A stretch of 64,000 nucleotides of DNA from Slackia sp. (GCA_020725885.1 DYEA01000011.1:1-64000), one strand, 5' to 3'. Shown: positions 17,269 to 26,555, counted from the stretch's first letter. The notes: generated by a model not told the origin, from the letters alone. A program made the numbers and translations.

Positions 17269-18009
17269 ATGGTAGCACGGCAGAAACCGAGCATCGGAAC
17301 TCCATGGGCCAGCCGCATCGCCCGAGGCGCGTTCCTGCGCTGGCGCATCGCGTTGACGTCTGCGGTCGACCGCGCCACCGACCTCGTTGCCGCGATCGGC
17401 TCGAGCATCAGGCGGGCACGCGAGGCGACTCGGTCGCTCCTCGCCAGGGCATGGAGAACGGCGTTCATCGGCTGGCGGACGGCGTTGACGCGGTTCGCCG
17501 TCCATGCCCGGAAGGCGGTGCGCGGCCTCCGGATCGGCGGCATCAGGCGCGCGGCGCGCGCGTGGGTGCGTCCGTCGGCGGCGCCAGGACTGGACCTCCG
17601 GGACGTGCCAGCCGCGGTGGCCGCATCGGCGTGCCTGATAGCCGCAGCCGCTGGGTTCGCGGTGGCTGCCGGCCTCAGGTCAGGACCGTCCTTGTGGTCC
17701 TACGGCGCGACCGTCGTGGTCTGGTCTGCCGCGCGTCTCGCAGTGCTCAGGGCCCTGGCTCCCTCGGCGGGCATCGACGCGGGCGCGGCCTCAGTGTCTT
17801 GGGCGATCTCGTTGCCGCCGTTCGCCATCGGGGCGGTGCCAGGGCTGGGCCTCGCGGCGTTCGCGTTGTCCGCCGTCTTCGCTTACCGGGCGCTGGTCTC
17901 GTTCGACGCTTCCAGTCGAAACGCGCTCCGAATGGTTGCCTGGGCGTACGGGAGCCACGCCGCAGGCGTCGTTGCTGCGACGATCGCGAGCGCCCTGCTC
18001 AGCGGGTAG
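17269..18009 (+). CDS. Predicted membrane protein, unknown
   Basis: 246 residues, not recognised. The first ~110 residues are Arg/Ala-rich and helical with no membrane segment; the second half has four hydrophobic stretches (from VAASACLIAAAAGFAVAAGL to VVAATIASALL). The overall shape recalls the Yip1/DUF-type small membrane domains but no signature is certain. The Arg-rich N-terminus uses many CG-dense codons. The start at 17269 has only a loose GGCGGA upstream. It is divergent from the PBP gene and convergent with the EamA exporter. Confidence 0.65.
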   Translation: MVARQKPSIGTPWASRIARGAFLRWRIALTSAVDRATDLVAAIGSSIRRAREATRSLLARAWRTAFIGWRTALTRFAVHARKAVRGLRIGGIRRAARAWVRPSAAPGLDLRDVPAAVAASACLIAAAAGFAVAAGLRSGPSLWSYGATVVVWSAARLAVLRALAPSAGIDAGAASVSWAISLPPFAIGAVPGLGLAAFALSAVFAYRALVSFDASSRNALRMVAWAYGSHAAGVVAATIASALLSG

Positions 18010-18016
18010 CGCCGCC

Positions 18017-18925
18017 TCACACCGTCGCGAGCTCGTCGGGCGCGGCCTGGCCGCGTCGCACCTCCGCCAGCACGACCCCCGCCAGCACGAGCGCGGCTCC
18101 GAACGCCTGTCCGGCCGACAGCCGTTCGCCGAGCACCGCTGCAGCGAACGCGATGGTGAACAGCGGCTCCGTCGTGGACACGATCGCGGCCTGGGCCGCG
18201 CCGAGACGCCTGATCGCCCCGAGGTAGAGCACGACGGCCGCGACCGTCGGGATCGCGACGATCGCGAGGAGCAACGCCCACCCGGATGCGGTCCAGCGCG
18301 CGGGAGAGAGGTCCTGCCCCGTCAACAGGCACGCCACCCCGATGGCGAGCGCGGACAGCGCGAACGTGTAGGTCATCAGGACGAGACGGGATCGGCCGGG
18401 AAGCCATCGGAACGACAGCACGTTGAAGACGGCGTACCCGAGCCCCGCACCCACTCCGAGCACGACGCCGACCAGGTCCGCGCGCACACCCGGCGCGAAC
18501 GCTTGCACGACGAACGCGCACCCGAGGACGGTCAGCAGGATGGCAGCGGCCCGCACGGGAGTGAGCGCCTCGCGAAGGAACGCCGCGCTCAGCAGCGCGA
18601 CGATCGCCGGATACGTGTAGAGCAGCACGGCGACGATGGACGCACTGGCGTGCTTGAGCGCGAAGAAGTAGCACATCGACGCTGCACCGTACCCGGTTAT
18701 CGACAGCGCGGCGTAACGCCACAGGTCGGAGATGCCCGCAAAGAGCGGCGATGGGTCGCGGACGGCCTGGTACGCCCCCAGGAGCGCCGCGACGAGAGCG
18801 AACCGCCACGCGAGCAGCGGCATCGGCTGCATCCCTTGGCGATACGCCAGCGACGCCAACACTCCAAGTGTCCCGAAGCACGCAGCAGAGACCACGACGG
18901 CTGCGAGGGCAGCCCGTCTGCTCAC
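18017..18925 (-). CDS. EamA/DMT-family transporter
   Basis: 302 residues with ten predicted membrane helices in two EamA repeats of five, the typical drug/metabolite transporter layout. Typical repeat motifs are visible (FFALKHASASIVAVLLYTYP and YLGAIRRLGAAQAAIVSTTE, the latter marking the fourth helix of repeat 2). GTG 18925 has GGAGGAG four to seven bases upstream. Members export amino acids or other small metabolites; the substrate cannot be told here. Confidence 0.92.
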   Translation of the reverse strand: MSRRAALAAVVVSAACFGTLGVLASLAYRQGMQPMPLLAWRFALVAALLGAYQAVRDPSPLFAGISDLWRYAALSITGYGAASMCYFFALKHASASIVAVLLYTYPAIVALLSAAFLREALTPVRAAAILLTVLGCAFVVQAFAPGVRADLVGVVLGVGAGLGYAVFNVLSFRWLPGRSRLVLMTYTFALSALAIGVACLLTGQDLSPARWTASGWALLLAIVAIPTVAAVVLYLGAIRRLGAAQAAIVSTTEPLFTIAFAAAVLGERLSAGQAFGAALVLAGVVLAEVRRGQAAPDELATV

Positions 18926-19057
18926 CGCTCCTCCTTCGTCGTCCTGGCATGAACGGGCATCACGGTCGCACCGCTGCGGACGTGCGTCAAGCGGTCTTCG
19001 ACGCTGCGTGCTACACTCGCTCACCGCCCGGCCGCACGCAACCTTTGAGGAGGCGTC

Positions 19058-19450
19058 TTGACCTTCGCTCAGAGCGCCAGACTGCGTTGGATCCCCGCCA
19101 TTGTGTGGATGGGCGTGATCTTCTGGCTCTCGTCGCGGCCGGGCTCGGACGTGCCGAGCGGCATCGCGCCGTACGCCCACTTCGCGGCCTACGCCGTGCT
19201 CGGAGCGCTGGCGCTCGCGGGCTTCGCCGACCCAACACGCTGGCTCGCCGCCGCAGCGTTCGCATCGGCGTATGGCATCACCGACGAGCTCCACCAAGCG
19301 TTCGTCCCGGGCAGGACGCCGGATCCGGCGGATTGGGCCCTGGACACGGCCGGCGCGCTCGTCGGTGCGGCCGTGCTGGCCTGGTGGCTCACACACAGAC
19401 AGGCGGGGCCCCGCGAGGAGCCCCGCCTGCCGAGCAGGGACGGCCGGTGA
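19058..19450 (+). CDS. VanZ-family membrane protein
   Basis: 130 residues with four hydrophobic segments and the VanZ signature: an N-terminal WMGVIFWLSS, H in YAHFAAYAVLG, and ITDELHQAFVPGRTPDPADW. The TTG start at 19058 is supported by GAGGAGG six bases upstream. VanZ relatives are linked to glycopeptide resistance and envelope metabolism but most have unknown function. The 3' end overlaps a strong hairpin that serves the convergent gene. Confidence 0.88.
   Translation: MTFAQSARLRWIPAIVWMGVIFWLSSRPGSDVPSGIAPYAHFAAYAVLGALALAGFADPTRWLAAAAFASAYGITDELHQAFVPGRTPDPADWALDTAGALVGAAVLAWWLTHRQAGPREEPRLPSRDGR
19400..19429 (-). terminator. Terminator-like hairpin between convergent genes
   Basis: Perfect 10-bp stem CAGGCGGGGC/GCCCCGCCTG (19400-19409 with 19420-19429), 10-base loop. 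On the minus strand it is followed by TCTGTGTGTG. It lies 34 bases beyond the stop of the 19463 gene and inside the 3' end of the VanZ-like gene. Confidence 0.55.
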
Positions 19451-19462
19451 CCCTTTGAAGCC

Positions 19463-19963
19463 TTACTGCGCGGCGAGCCACGCTTGCAGCCGCTCCGCCA
19501 GACGGAGCGCGAACGCGATCAGCGTCGGCTGAGGATCGTGGGCGTACTCGCCGTCCATCTTCTGCAACCGCATCTCGACGCGGACGAGGTTCCTGATCGC
19601 GTTTCGGACCCGCGCGCGCTGCTGCGCCCCGTCATCTGCGCCGGAGGCCGCACCGGCAGCGAGCCCCTGACCGGCCTGGCTGCCTGACGCGGTCCCCTGC
19701 TTCGACTGCATGCGCGTCTGCGTCGCAGACCCGGTGCACTGCTCGCAGGAGCCGTCCTGCAACCGGTCCTGGGTGCGTTCCCGCTCCCGGACGACGTCGG
19801 CATCATCAGCCGGCGGAAGCGTGTCCTGGCCGCTGCGCGCCTCGTTACGGAGCGGCTCGCCCTGCGCGGCTCCCGCCGCGCCGCCGCCCATGGCATATGC
19901 TGCCGTCGATGCGAACAAGACGCACGCCACAGCGACCGCGATCGTCTGCACTGACTTGCGCAT
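19463..19963 (-). CDS. Predicted secreted protein, unknown
   Basis: 166 residues with a signal peptide (MRKSVQTIAVAVACVLFASTAAYA, cleavage likely near residue 24). The mature part begins with a Gly/Ala-rich segment, contains a CEQC pair (about 74-77) and ends in a helical Arg/Leu-rich region. No known domain is seen. ATG 19963 has GGAGGAG four to six bases upstream. It lies downstream of the sigma/DUF5667 pair on the same strand, 94 bases on, and shares their Gly/Ala/Gln-rich style; it may be part of the same regulon. Confidence 0.7.
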   Translation of the reverse strand: MRKSVQTIAVAVACVLFASTAAYAMGGGAAGAAQGEPLRNEARSGQDTLPPADDADVVRERERTQDRLQDGSCEQCTGSATQTRMQSKQGTASGSQAGQGLAAGAASGADDGAQQRARVRNAIRNLVRVEMRLQKMDGEYAHDPQPTLIAFALRLAERLQAWLAAQ

Positions 19964-20057
19964 CGCTCTCCTCCTTCGTTCCGCAGCTTCTATGCACGGG
20001 AACGAACCGCGGAGGGAGCGAGTGACGCTTCATTCGTTAAGAGTCTGTTGAGCGGGC

Positions 20058-20891
20058 TCACCTGGCGCCGGCGCCGTCGCCGCGTTGCGGGCCGGGAGCC
20101 GGCTGGATGCCGCCGCTCGGCTCTGTCGAGCTGCCGTGACCCTGGTTCGAAGACCCGCCTCCTCCGGGCGGGACCGCGCCGGAGGTGTCGCCGGAGCCGC
20201 TCCCCGGCGCTGCGCCGCTGCCTGGCCCAGCCGGAGCGGGCTGCGCGGTGCCGTTCTGGGGTGCACCCTGCTTGCCTTCGCCCCCGTCGACGGAGCCGTT
20301 GCCTGGACCCGCCGGATACTGGGGCGTGGAGCCCCCACCCGAGCGGTCATCCGTGCCGGCTCCGTCGCCCCCATCGGTCGGCGCGGCAGGCTTCGCCGAG
20401 TCGAGCCGGTCCAGCTCGCGCCGCAAGGCCGCATACGGATCCTCGGACGGGCCGCCCGAGGACAATCCCATGCTCTGCAGCGCAGCACGGAGATCCTCGG
20501 CGCTCAGCCCCGACCGCATGAGCTCACGGAGCTCGGCCGCGCGCCTCTGCTCGAACCGGGCCCGCAGGGCGTCCCGCAGGCCGCCTGGCGGCAGGACCGC
20601 GAGCGCGGTCTGTTCGGCCGCACGCTTGAGCGCGTAGGCGGCTTGGCCCGGAGCGGCCTTGGCAGCGGCGACGCTGGCTCCGCCGGCCAACAGCGTGACA
20701 GCCACGAGGAGCGCGGACGCGCGCATCGAGAGGGCGCGGAACGGCGCGAACCGGGCGTCTGCGCGCGCGACTGCGAGGACCTGTCTGCGAGCCTCGCGCT
20801 TCGCCTCACGCACGTCGGAGAGAAGCGCCGCCTTCAGCGCTGGGCGCAACGCCTCTTCGATCCTCTGGTCGTATTCACTCCGGGCGGCCAT
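20058..20891 (-). CDS. DUF5667 membrane protein, probable anti-sigma partner
   Basis: 277 residues: a cytoplasmic basic N-terminus (about 1-55), one membrane helix (about 58-80) and an extracytoplasmic DUF5667-like segment (PGQAAYALKRAAEQTALAVL and helices to about 160), then a long Gly/Pro/Ser low-complexity tail. The start (20891, GGAGG six bases upstream) lies inside the 3' end of the sigma gene, a 17-base overlap typical of sigma/anti-sigma pairs. There is no zinc anti-sigma (HX3CX2C) motif, so an anti-sigma role is inferred from position and topology. Confidence 0.75.
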   Translation of the reverse strand: MAARSEYDQRIEEALRPALKAALLSDVREAKREARRQVLAVARADARFAPFRALSMRASALLVAVTLLAGGASVAAAKAAPGQAAYALKRAAEQTALAVLPPGGLRDALRARFEQRRAAELRELMRSGLSAEDLRAALQSMGLSSGGPSEDPYAALRRELDRLDSAKPAAPTDGGDGAGTDDRSGGGSTPQYPAGPGNGSVDGGEGKQGAPQNGTAQPAPAGPGSGAAPGSGSGDTSGAVPPGGGGSSNQGHGSSTEPSGGIQPAPGPQRGDGAGAR

Positions 20892-21438
20892 CCGCTTCCT
20901 CCGAAAGTATCCGCGCAAGCATCCTCACCGCGCGGTGCTGCATCGCTTTCACCGCTCCCTCGGTCTTGCCGAGAGCCTTCGCGACGTCGGTCACAGGCAT
21001 GTCCCAGAAGAACCGCAGCGCGATCACCGCGGCTTGCTCATCGGTCAGGCGCCTCACAGCGCGACGCACAGTTTCGGCATCGCAGCGCGCGATCACGGCC
21101 TCGTCGACCGCTCCGGCGTCGGCGACCATCGCGGCGTCGTCCTCGCTGACGCGCTCGACCTCGCGCGCCATCCGCCGGTACTCGTCGATCACCGCATTGC
21201 GCGCGATGCGGAAGAGCCACGCCGCGAACGGAACGCCGCGGATGTCGTAGGAAGGCAACGCCTCCCAGGCCCGGATGAAGACGGTCGCTGCCAAATCCTT
21301 CGCAGTCTCCACGTCCGGTACACGGCTTCGGACGAACCCGTACACGCGGTCGTAGAACGCGTCGTACAGACGCTCGAAGGCCCGGGCGTCGCCCTGCTGC
21401 GCCCTTCTGACCTGCCTCTCAACGTCCTGCTGCCGCAT
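20875..21438 (-). CDS. ECF RNA polymerase sigma factor
   Basis: 187 residues with sigma region 2 (about 22-90; FERLYDAFYDRVYGFVRSRV, DLAATVFIRAWEALP, FAAWLFRIARNAVIDEYRR) and region 4 (about 125-178; FFWDMPVTDVAKALGKTEGA as helix-turn-helix). ATG 21438 has GGAG five bases upstream. The gene overlaps the DUF5667 gene, its likely regulator, and diverges from the BchE-like gene at 21580. Its signal and target promoters are not evident. Confidence 0.95.
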   Translation of the reverse strand: MRQQDVERQVRRAQQGDARAFERLYDAFYDRVYGFVRSRVPDVETAKDLAATVFIRAWEALPSYDIRGVPFAAWLFRIARNAVIDEYRRMAREVERVSEDDAAMVADAGAVDEAVIARCDAETVRRAVRRLTDEQAAVIALRFFWDMPVTDVAKALGKTEGAVKAMQHRAVRMLARILSEEADGRPE

Positions 21439-21500
21439 CGTGGCTCCGGAACGCCGCCACGACGCCGCTACCTGGGATAACGGCTCGCGGCGCCGAGAGG

Positions 21501-21529
21501 TTACTCGCCTGCGTGGTACGTGGTACAAT
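21501..21529 (+). promoter_or_regulatory. Predicted promoter of the BchE-like gene
   Basis: TTACTC (21501-21506), 17-base spacer, TACAAT (21524-21529). The -35 is weak. The spacer carries a direct repeat GTGGTAC/GTGGTAC. The position argues for the GTG start at 21580 rather than the in-frame GTG at 21520, which would lie inside the -10 region. Confidence 0.4.
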
Positions 21530-21579
21530 ATGCGATCGTCGGTTGCATCCGTTGCAGATTCTCGACCGGGAGGACCCGC

Positions 21580-23073
21580 GTGAGCCCTCGTCCAACCATA
21601 CGGCGTGTCGCCCTGGTCACGCCACCGTACCACAGCGGCGTCGTCGAGACAGCGGGCTCCTGGCCGAATGCCGCCTTCATGTACATCGCTGGCGCGCTTC
21701 GGGAAGCCGGCTTCGAGCCCGTCATCTACGACGCGATGACTGCCAACCACGACTCCGAGGCCATCTCCCGCGAGCTGGAGCGTATCCGGCCGGACATGGT
21801 GCTCACGACGGCGTACACCTCGTCCTATCCGAAGGCGGCCGAGCTGCTGCGGCTCGCCAAGCAGACGCTTCCTGGCGTCGTCACTGGCATCGGCGGAGTG
21901 CACGCGCACTTCATGTACGAGGAAGTGCTCGGGCAAGACGGCGACGCGGTCGACCTCGTCTTCCGCGGCGAAGGCGAACAGACCGTGCCGGAGGCCATCG
22001 CCTGCCTGAACGCAGACGACGACCTCGCCAAGGTGCGCGGCCTGGCATTCCGCGAAGGCGAGAGCGTCGTCGCTACTCCGGTGCGCCCCTTCGTCGAAGA
22101 CCTCGACTCGCTGCCGACCGCGTGGGACCTCGTCGACTGGAGCCTCTACCAGTTCTATCCCATGCCGGACACCAAGCTCGCCGTCATCTCCACCTCTCGC
22201 GGCTGCGACCAGGCCTGCACTTTCTGCAGCCAGCAGGCGTTCTGGTGCCGGACGTGGCGCTCGCGCTCAGCCGAGAACGTCGTCGCCGAGATCGAGATGC
22301 TGCGAGACCGGTTCGGCGTCGGCGTCGTCATGTTCTCCGACGAGACGCCGACGCTCGACCCGAACCGCTGGCGCCGGCTGCTCGACCTGCTCATCGAACG
22401 CGAGGTCGGCATGCACCTGCTCATGGAGACTCGCGTCGACGACGTGCTCCGCGACCGGGACATCATGCCCAGGTACCGCGAAGCCGGCATCCGTCACATC
22501 TACGTCGGCGTGGAGCGCACCGACCAGGCGACGCTCGACCTGTTCAAGAAGAACACGAAGGTCTCTATGGGCAAGGAGGCCATCGACCTCATCAACTCCC
22601 ACGACATGATCTCCGAGACCTCGCTCGTGCTTGGGCTTCCCGACGACACGAAGGAGACGATCGAGGCGACTTTCGAGCTCGCGCAGCACTACGACCCGGA
22701 TCTGGCGTTCTTCCTCACCATCGCGCCGTGGCCGTACGCGGACATGTACGACGACCTGAAGCCGTACATCGTGAGCTACGACTACGAGGACTACAACCTC
22801 GTCGCGCCGGTCGTGAAGCCGAAGGCGATGACGACGGACGAGCTCATGAAGGAGATCATCGACTGCTACCGACGCTTCTACATGGGCAAACTGAAGCGGA
22901 TACCGAGCATGTCCCCGTTCAAGCGGGACTACTTCCTCGTGACGATGAAGCTCCTCATGGAGAACTCGTACTTGAAGCAGTACATGGGCGGGCTCGGGAA
23001 GATGCCCGCCGAAGTCGCCGCGCTGGTTTCGGGACTCAAGACCGGCCCGGGCTCACGGGCGCAGTCAGCCTGA
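21580..23073 (+). CDS. B12-binding-domain radical SAM protein, BchE-like
   Basis: 497 residues: an N-terminal cobalamin-binding-type domain (about 10-150), then a radical SAM domain with the cluster motif CDQACTFC (CX3CX2C, near 208). From the cluster on it follows the oxygen-independent Mg-protoporphyrin ester cyclase BchE closely in my recollection: CSQQAFWCR, ETPTLDP, TPW-type APWPYADM, DYEDYNLVAPVVKPKAMT and the YRRFYMGK tail. No photosynthesis gene is nearby, so another ring or carbon skeleton rearrangement is more likely. GTG 21580 has GGGAGGA five bases upstream. The gene is divergent from the ECF sigma gene. Confidence 0.88.
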   Translation: MSPRPTIRRVALVTPPYHSGVVETAGSWPNAAFMYIAGALREAGFEPVIYDAMTANHDSEAISRELERIRPDMVLTTAYTSSYPKAAELLRLAKQTLPGVVTGIGGVHAHFMYEEVLGQDGDAVDLVFRGEGEQTVPEAIACLNADDDLAKVRGLAFREGESVVATPVRPFVEDLDSLPTAWDLVDWSLYQFYPMPDTKLAVISTSRGCDQACTFCSQQAFWCRTWRSRSAENVVAEIEMLRDRFGVGVVMFSDETPTLDPNRWRRLLDLLIEREVGMHLLMETRVDDVLRDRDIMPRYREAGIRHIYVGVERTDQATLDLFKKNTKVSMGKEAIDLINSHDMISETSLVLGLPDDTKETIEATFELAQHYDPDLAFFLTIAPWPYADMYDDLKPYIVSYDYEDYNLVAPVVKPKAMTTDELMKEIIDCYRRFYMGKLKRIPSMSPFKRDYFLVTMKLLMENSYLKQYMGGLGKMPAEVAALVSGLKTGPGSRAQSA

Positions 23074-23095
23074 CGGCGAGCACGCCGGTCCGCGC

Positions 23096-24199
23096 TCAGT
23101 AGATGCCGCTCTCTGCAGCCTGCTGCGGCGTGATGCCGAGCTGGCGGACCTTGATCTTGAAGTCGTGCGCGTTGGCGGCCATCGCCGTCGCGTCGTCGAG
23201 CGTGATCTTGCCCTGCTGGTAGAGCGTGAGCAGGCTCTTGTCGAACGTCTGCATGCCGTAGTACTCGCCGTCTTCCATCGCGTCCCGGATGAGGTAGGTC
23301 TTGTCCGGGTCGATGATGTACTCGCGGATCGTGCCGGTCATGACGAGCACCTCGACGGCCGGCACCAGGCCGCCGTTGATGGACGGGATCAGCCGCAGCG
23401 AGATGATGCCCTTGAGCGTCGAGGCCAGCATGAGGCGGATCTGCTTCTGCTGGTACGGCGGGAAGAAGTCGATGATGCGGTTGATCGTCTCGGTCGCGTC
23501 GATGGTGTGCAGGGTCGAGAGCACCAAGTTCCCGATCTCGGCCGCCGTGAGCGCCGCCGAGACCGTCTCGTGGTCGCGCATCTCGCCGATGAGGATCACG
23601 TCAGGGTCTTGCCGGACCACGTGACGGAGCGCGTCAGCGTAGCTCTCGGTGTCGATGCCGATCTCGCGCTGATTGATGATGCACTTGACGTCCTCGTGGA
23701 GGACCTCGATCGGGTCTTCGATGGTGATGATGTGGCCGTCACGCGTGTGGTTGATGTGGTCGATCATGGCAGCGAGCGTCGTCGTCTTGCCCGATCCGGC
23801 CGTGCCGGTCACCAGCACCAGGCCGCGCGGCTCGTCCGCAAGGCGACGGACGACAGGCGGCAGCCCGAGCTCCTCGATGGACGCACGCTCGGTGGAGACC
23901 CGTCGAAGCGTCATGCCGATGCTACCCCGTTGGTGGAATACGTTGACGCGGAACCGCCCGACGCCCCTAACCGAGTATGCGAAGTCGATCTCGCGGTGGT
24001 TCTCGAAGGACTGGCGCTGCCGTTCGTCCATCATCCCGAGCGCGAGCGTCCTTGTCGCCTCCGGAGTGAGCACGGGCAGCTCGCGCAGCACCACGAGCCT
24101 GCCGTTCAGCCGTATCGCAGGCGGGCTGCCGACCTTCAGGTGCAGGTCGGAGCTTCCCTTCTCGGCCATCAGCTTCAGCAACGCATCGATCTCAGCCAT
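23096..24199 (-). CDS. pilT: Type IV pilus retraction ATPase PilT
   Basis: 367-residue hexameric secretion ATPase that depolymerises pili. Visible features are the N-terminal PAS-like domain (LLKLMAEKGSSDLHLKVGSP), Walker A GTAGSGKTT near 130, Asp box ITIEDPIE, Walker B DVILIGEMRD, and His box. TLHTIDATETINRIIDFFPP and EVLVMTGTIREYI are PilT-type rather than PilB-type. ATG 24199 has GAGGA upstream. The lone retraction motor, with other pilus genes outside the window, suggests twitching or pilus-based attachment. Confidence 0.95.
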   Translation of the reverse strand: MAEIDALLKLMAEKGSSDLHLKVGSPPAIRLNGRLVVLRELPVLTPEATRTLALGMMDERQRQSFENHREIDFAYSVRGVGRFRVNVFHQRGSIGMTLRRVSTERASIEELGLPPVVRRLADEPRGLVLVTGTAGSGKTTTLAAMIDHINHTRDGHIITIEDPIEVLHEDVKCIINQREIGIDTESYADALRHVVRQDPDVILIGEMRDHETVSAALTAAEIGNLVLSTLHTIDATETINRIIDFFPPYQQKQIRLMLASTLKGIISLRLIPSINGGLVPAVEVLVMTGTIREYIIDPDKTYLIRDAMEDGEYYGMQTFDKSLLTLYQQGKITLDDATAMAANAHDFKIKVRQLGITPQQAAESGIY

Positions 24200-24273
24200 G
24201 GTTCCTCACCAGACGGACATCTCAAAGTCTCTACCAAGTGAGGATACCGCGTTTCGCGCTCGACGACACGATG

Positions 24274-25482
24274 TCAGGCTTCGCGCAGCGCCGGGATGCT
24301 CCAGCCGAGGGCAGAGATCGCAGCCAGGCCCGCACCGAGCCACGCGAGCGTGGCTGCCGCCCCATACCGCTGGGCGGACACGCCTGCGAGCGCGTAGCCC
24401 GCTACGAACATTGCATGCGTGAGGGTGCGCCAGACGGAGTAGATACGGCCGAGGCATTCTGCCGGCGCGTGCGACTGGAGGATCGTGCGCGCCGGCACGT
24501 AGAACCACATGTTCGCGACTCCTACGAGGAACACGAGGGGTATCGCCGCGGCGATCGTGCGCGTCGTAGCGGCGCCGATGAGCAGCAGACCCGCGGCGCC
24601 GAGCGCAGAGACGTACTTGCGGCCGGCGCTTCCAGGACCGCTTTGGCCGATGCTGACGCTTCCCACGAGCAACCCGACGGTGATCGCCCCATCGAGCGCA
24701 GCCAGTCCAACGGCGCGCCCCTCCACAGGCCCTGCGCCGAACTTCACGAGCGCAAGCGCGTGCAGCGCCGTGTTTGCGGCAGCCATCGGAAGCGCCGCTG
24801 CCGCGTAGGTCCCCGTGAGGGACCCGATGACGGCATGCTCGCGGATCTTCGTAAGACCTTCAGCCATCTGCTCGAAGAAGGATGGACCTTCCACAACTGC
24901 CGTCCGCTCCTTGCGAGGGACGCGCATGCTCACGATCACCAGCGCAGAGACGGCGAACGTCGCGGCATCCACGAAAAACGCGTTCGACGTCCCGAGACGC
25001 GCCACGAGCCCGGCGCCGATGGCGAGCCCGGCGATCTCGGAGACCGAGATGCTCGCCTGGTCCAGCGAGTTCGCCGCCACCAGATCCTCCTGGCTCACGA
25101 GGTCGGGGATGAGCGAGAAGCGGGCCGGCTCGAAGAACAGGGACGCCGTCGCGACCAGGAACGCGGCGGCGTAGAAGCACCCGATTCCGAGCCTGGCCAA
25201 GAAGGGGATCGCGAACACGAGAGCCGCTCGCACGACGTCGGCGGCGACCATGACCCGCTTGCGCTCCGAACGGTCGACCAACGCGCCAGCGGGAATCCCG
25301 ATGAGCACTGCAGGCAGCGTCGTCACCGCGAGCGTGGCTCCGACGTGGACGAGCGATCCGGTGAGCTTGAAGACCAGGATGCTCGCGGCGATCTGGTGGA
25401 TCTTGTCTCCCAGCACCGACACGAGCTGCGCGAACCACAGCTTCCGGTACTCCGCGTTCTTGAGCGGCTGAAGGATCCGCAC
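24274..25482 (-). CDS. MFS transporter (MFS_3/enterobactin-exporter-like)
   Basis: 402 residues with about 12 hydrophobic helices. N-terminal LWFAQLVSVLGDKIHQIAAS and the loop GIPAGALVDRSERKRVMVAAD (GX3DRXXRR-type motif after helix 2) mark a major-facilitator exporter. GTG 25482 is preceded by GAGGGGGA. Likely exports a drug, siderophore or metabolite; the substrate is unknown. Its neighbours (PilT, NlpC/P60) give no hint. Confidence 0.9.
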   Translation of the reverse strand: MRILQPLKNAEYRKLWFAQLVSVLGDKIHQIAASILVFKLTGSLVHVGATLAVTTLPAVLIGIPAGALVDRSERKRVMVAADVVRAALVFAIPFLARLGIGCFYAAAFLVATASLFFEPARFSLIPDLVSQEDLVAANSLDQASISVSEIAGLAIGAGLVARLGTSNAFFVDAATFAVSALVIVSMRVPRKERTAVVEGPSFFEQMAEGLTKIREHAVIGSLTGTYAAAALPMAAANTALHALALVKFGAGPVEGRAVGLAALDGAITVGLLVGSVSIGQSGPGSAGRKYVSALGAAGLLLIGAATTRTIAAAIPLVFLVGVANMWFYVPARTILQSHAPAECLGRIYSVWRTLTHAMFVAGYALAGVSAQRYGAAATLAWLGAGLAAISALGWSIPALREA

Positions 25483-25538
25483 CAGTCCCCCTCTTCAGAT
25501 CGATCCCCCGTCGATCCGGGCCGAGCAGCCGCCTTCCC

Positions 25539-26555
25539 CTATGGCCTGCACGCTCCGACGTAGTCGGCCCGGTCGAGGCTCGAGATCCTCACCACGTCCC
25601 CCGTGTGCGGGGCGTGCACGTAGCGGTTGCCGCCGATGTAGATGCCCACGTGGTGAATCCGGCTGCGACCGAAGAACACCAGGTCCCCCGGACGGAGGTT
25701 CGCGCGCGATACCCGTTCGCCGCAGCCGTACTGTGCACGCGAGCTGTGCGGCAGGCTCACGCCCACCTGCGCGTAGACCCACATCGTGAACCCGCTGCAG
25801 TCGAAGGCGTCAGGACCTGCAGCGCCCCACCTGTACGGGGCTCCCAGCTTGCTCAACGCGATCTCCACGACCGACCCCCGAGGGGCCCGCACCGGATCGC
25901 CCAAGTCCGGCGGCGGAGTCCAGCTCCGGCGCTCCCGTTCACGCTCTTCTGCCTCGATGCGCGCGATCTCGTCTTCGAGTCCCGCCAGCCTCCGCTTGCG
26001 CTCAGCCAGCTGGGCTTCGATGCTGCGTTTGCGAGCAGCCATGATGTCGCGGTGCTGCCTGGCCTCCGCTTGCTGCCGCTTGAGCTCGGCCTGCGACTTC
26101 GCCAGCTCCGAGCGCGTCCGCTTGAGCGCAGCCACGGCCTCCGCGTCTTGCTGGTTCATCGACTTCAGCAGGTCCCAGGCCGTGACGAAGTCCTCGAACG
26201 TGGTCGCCCCGAACAGCAGGTCGAGAGTCCCGAGCGGTCCTTCGCGGTACATCTCGCGGGCGCGGGTGCCGAGCCGCTTCTCCAGAGAACGCTGCTGGGC
26301 GCCGAGGTCCTTCAAGCGCCGTTCCGTCTTCCGAAGCTTGCCGGTGACGGCCTCGTACGCGAGCTGCGCGTCGTTGTACTCCTCTGCAGCGATCTCGATC
26401 TTCTCGTCGAGCGCGGCGATCTCCGCCCTGACGCGCTCGGCTTGCTGCCGCTTCGACTCCGCGGGCGTCGCAGCGGCCGTGACCGGCGCCGCGGCAACGG
26501 CTGCTGCACACAAGAGACAGATGAACGCACTGGCAAATGACGAACGCACACGCAC
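25539..26555 (-). CDS. Secreted coiled-coil NlpC/P60 peptidoglycan hydrolase
   Basis: 338 residues. A signal peptide (to about residue 30) is followed by a long coiled coil (about 35-205, Lys/Arg/Glu/Gln heptads, with the GPLGTLDLLFGATTFEDFV segment typical of RipA/PcsB-like proteins) and a C-terminal NlpC/P60 domain with catalytic Cys in AFDCSGF, His in RIHHVGIYIGG and a third polar site near YVHAP. It cleaves cell-wall peptides, probably in septum splitting. The GTG start at 26555 has GGAG seven bases upstream. Confidence 0.93.
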   Translation of the reverse strand: MRVRSSFASAFICLLCAAAVAAAPVTAAATPAESKRQQAERVRAEIAALDEKIEIAAEEYNDAQLAYEAVTGKLRKTERRLKDLGAQQRSLEKRLGTRAREMYREGPLGTLDLLFGATTFEDFVTAWDLLKSMNQQDAEAVAALKRTRSELAKSQAELKRQQAEARQHRDIMAARKRSIEAQLAERKRRLAGLEDEIARIEAEERERERRSWTPPPDLGDPVRAPRGSVVEIALSKLGAPYRWGAAGPDAFDCSGFTMWVYAQVGVSLPHSSRAQYGCGERVSRANLRPGDLVFFGRSRIHHVGIYIGGNRYVHAPHTGDVVRISSLDRADYVGACRP

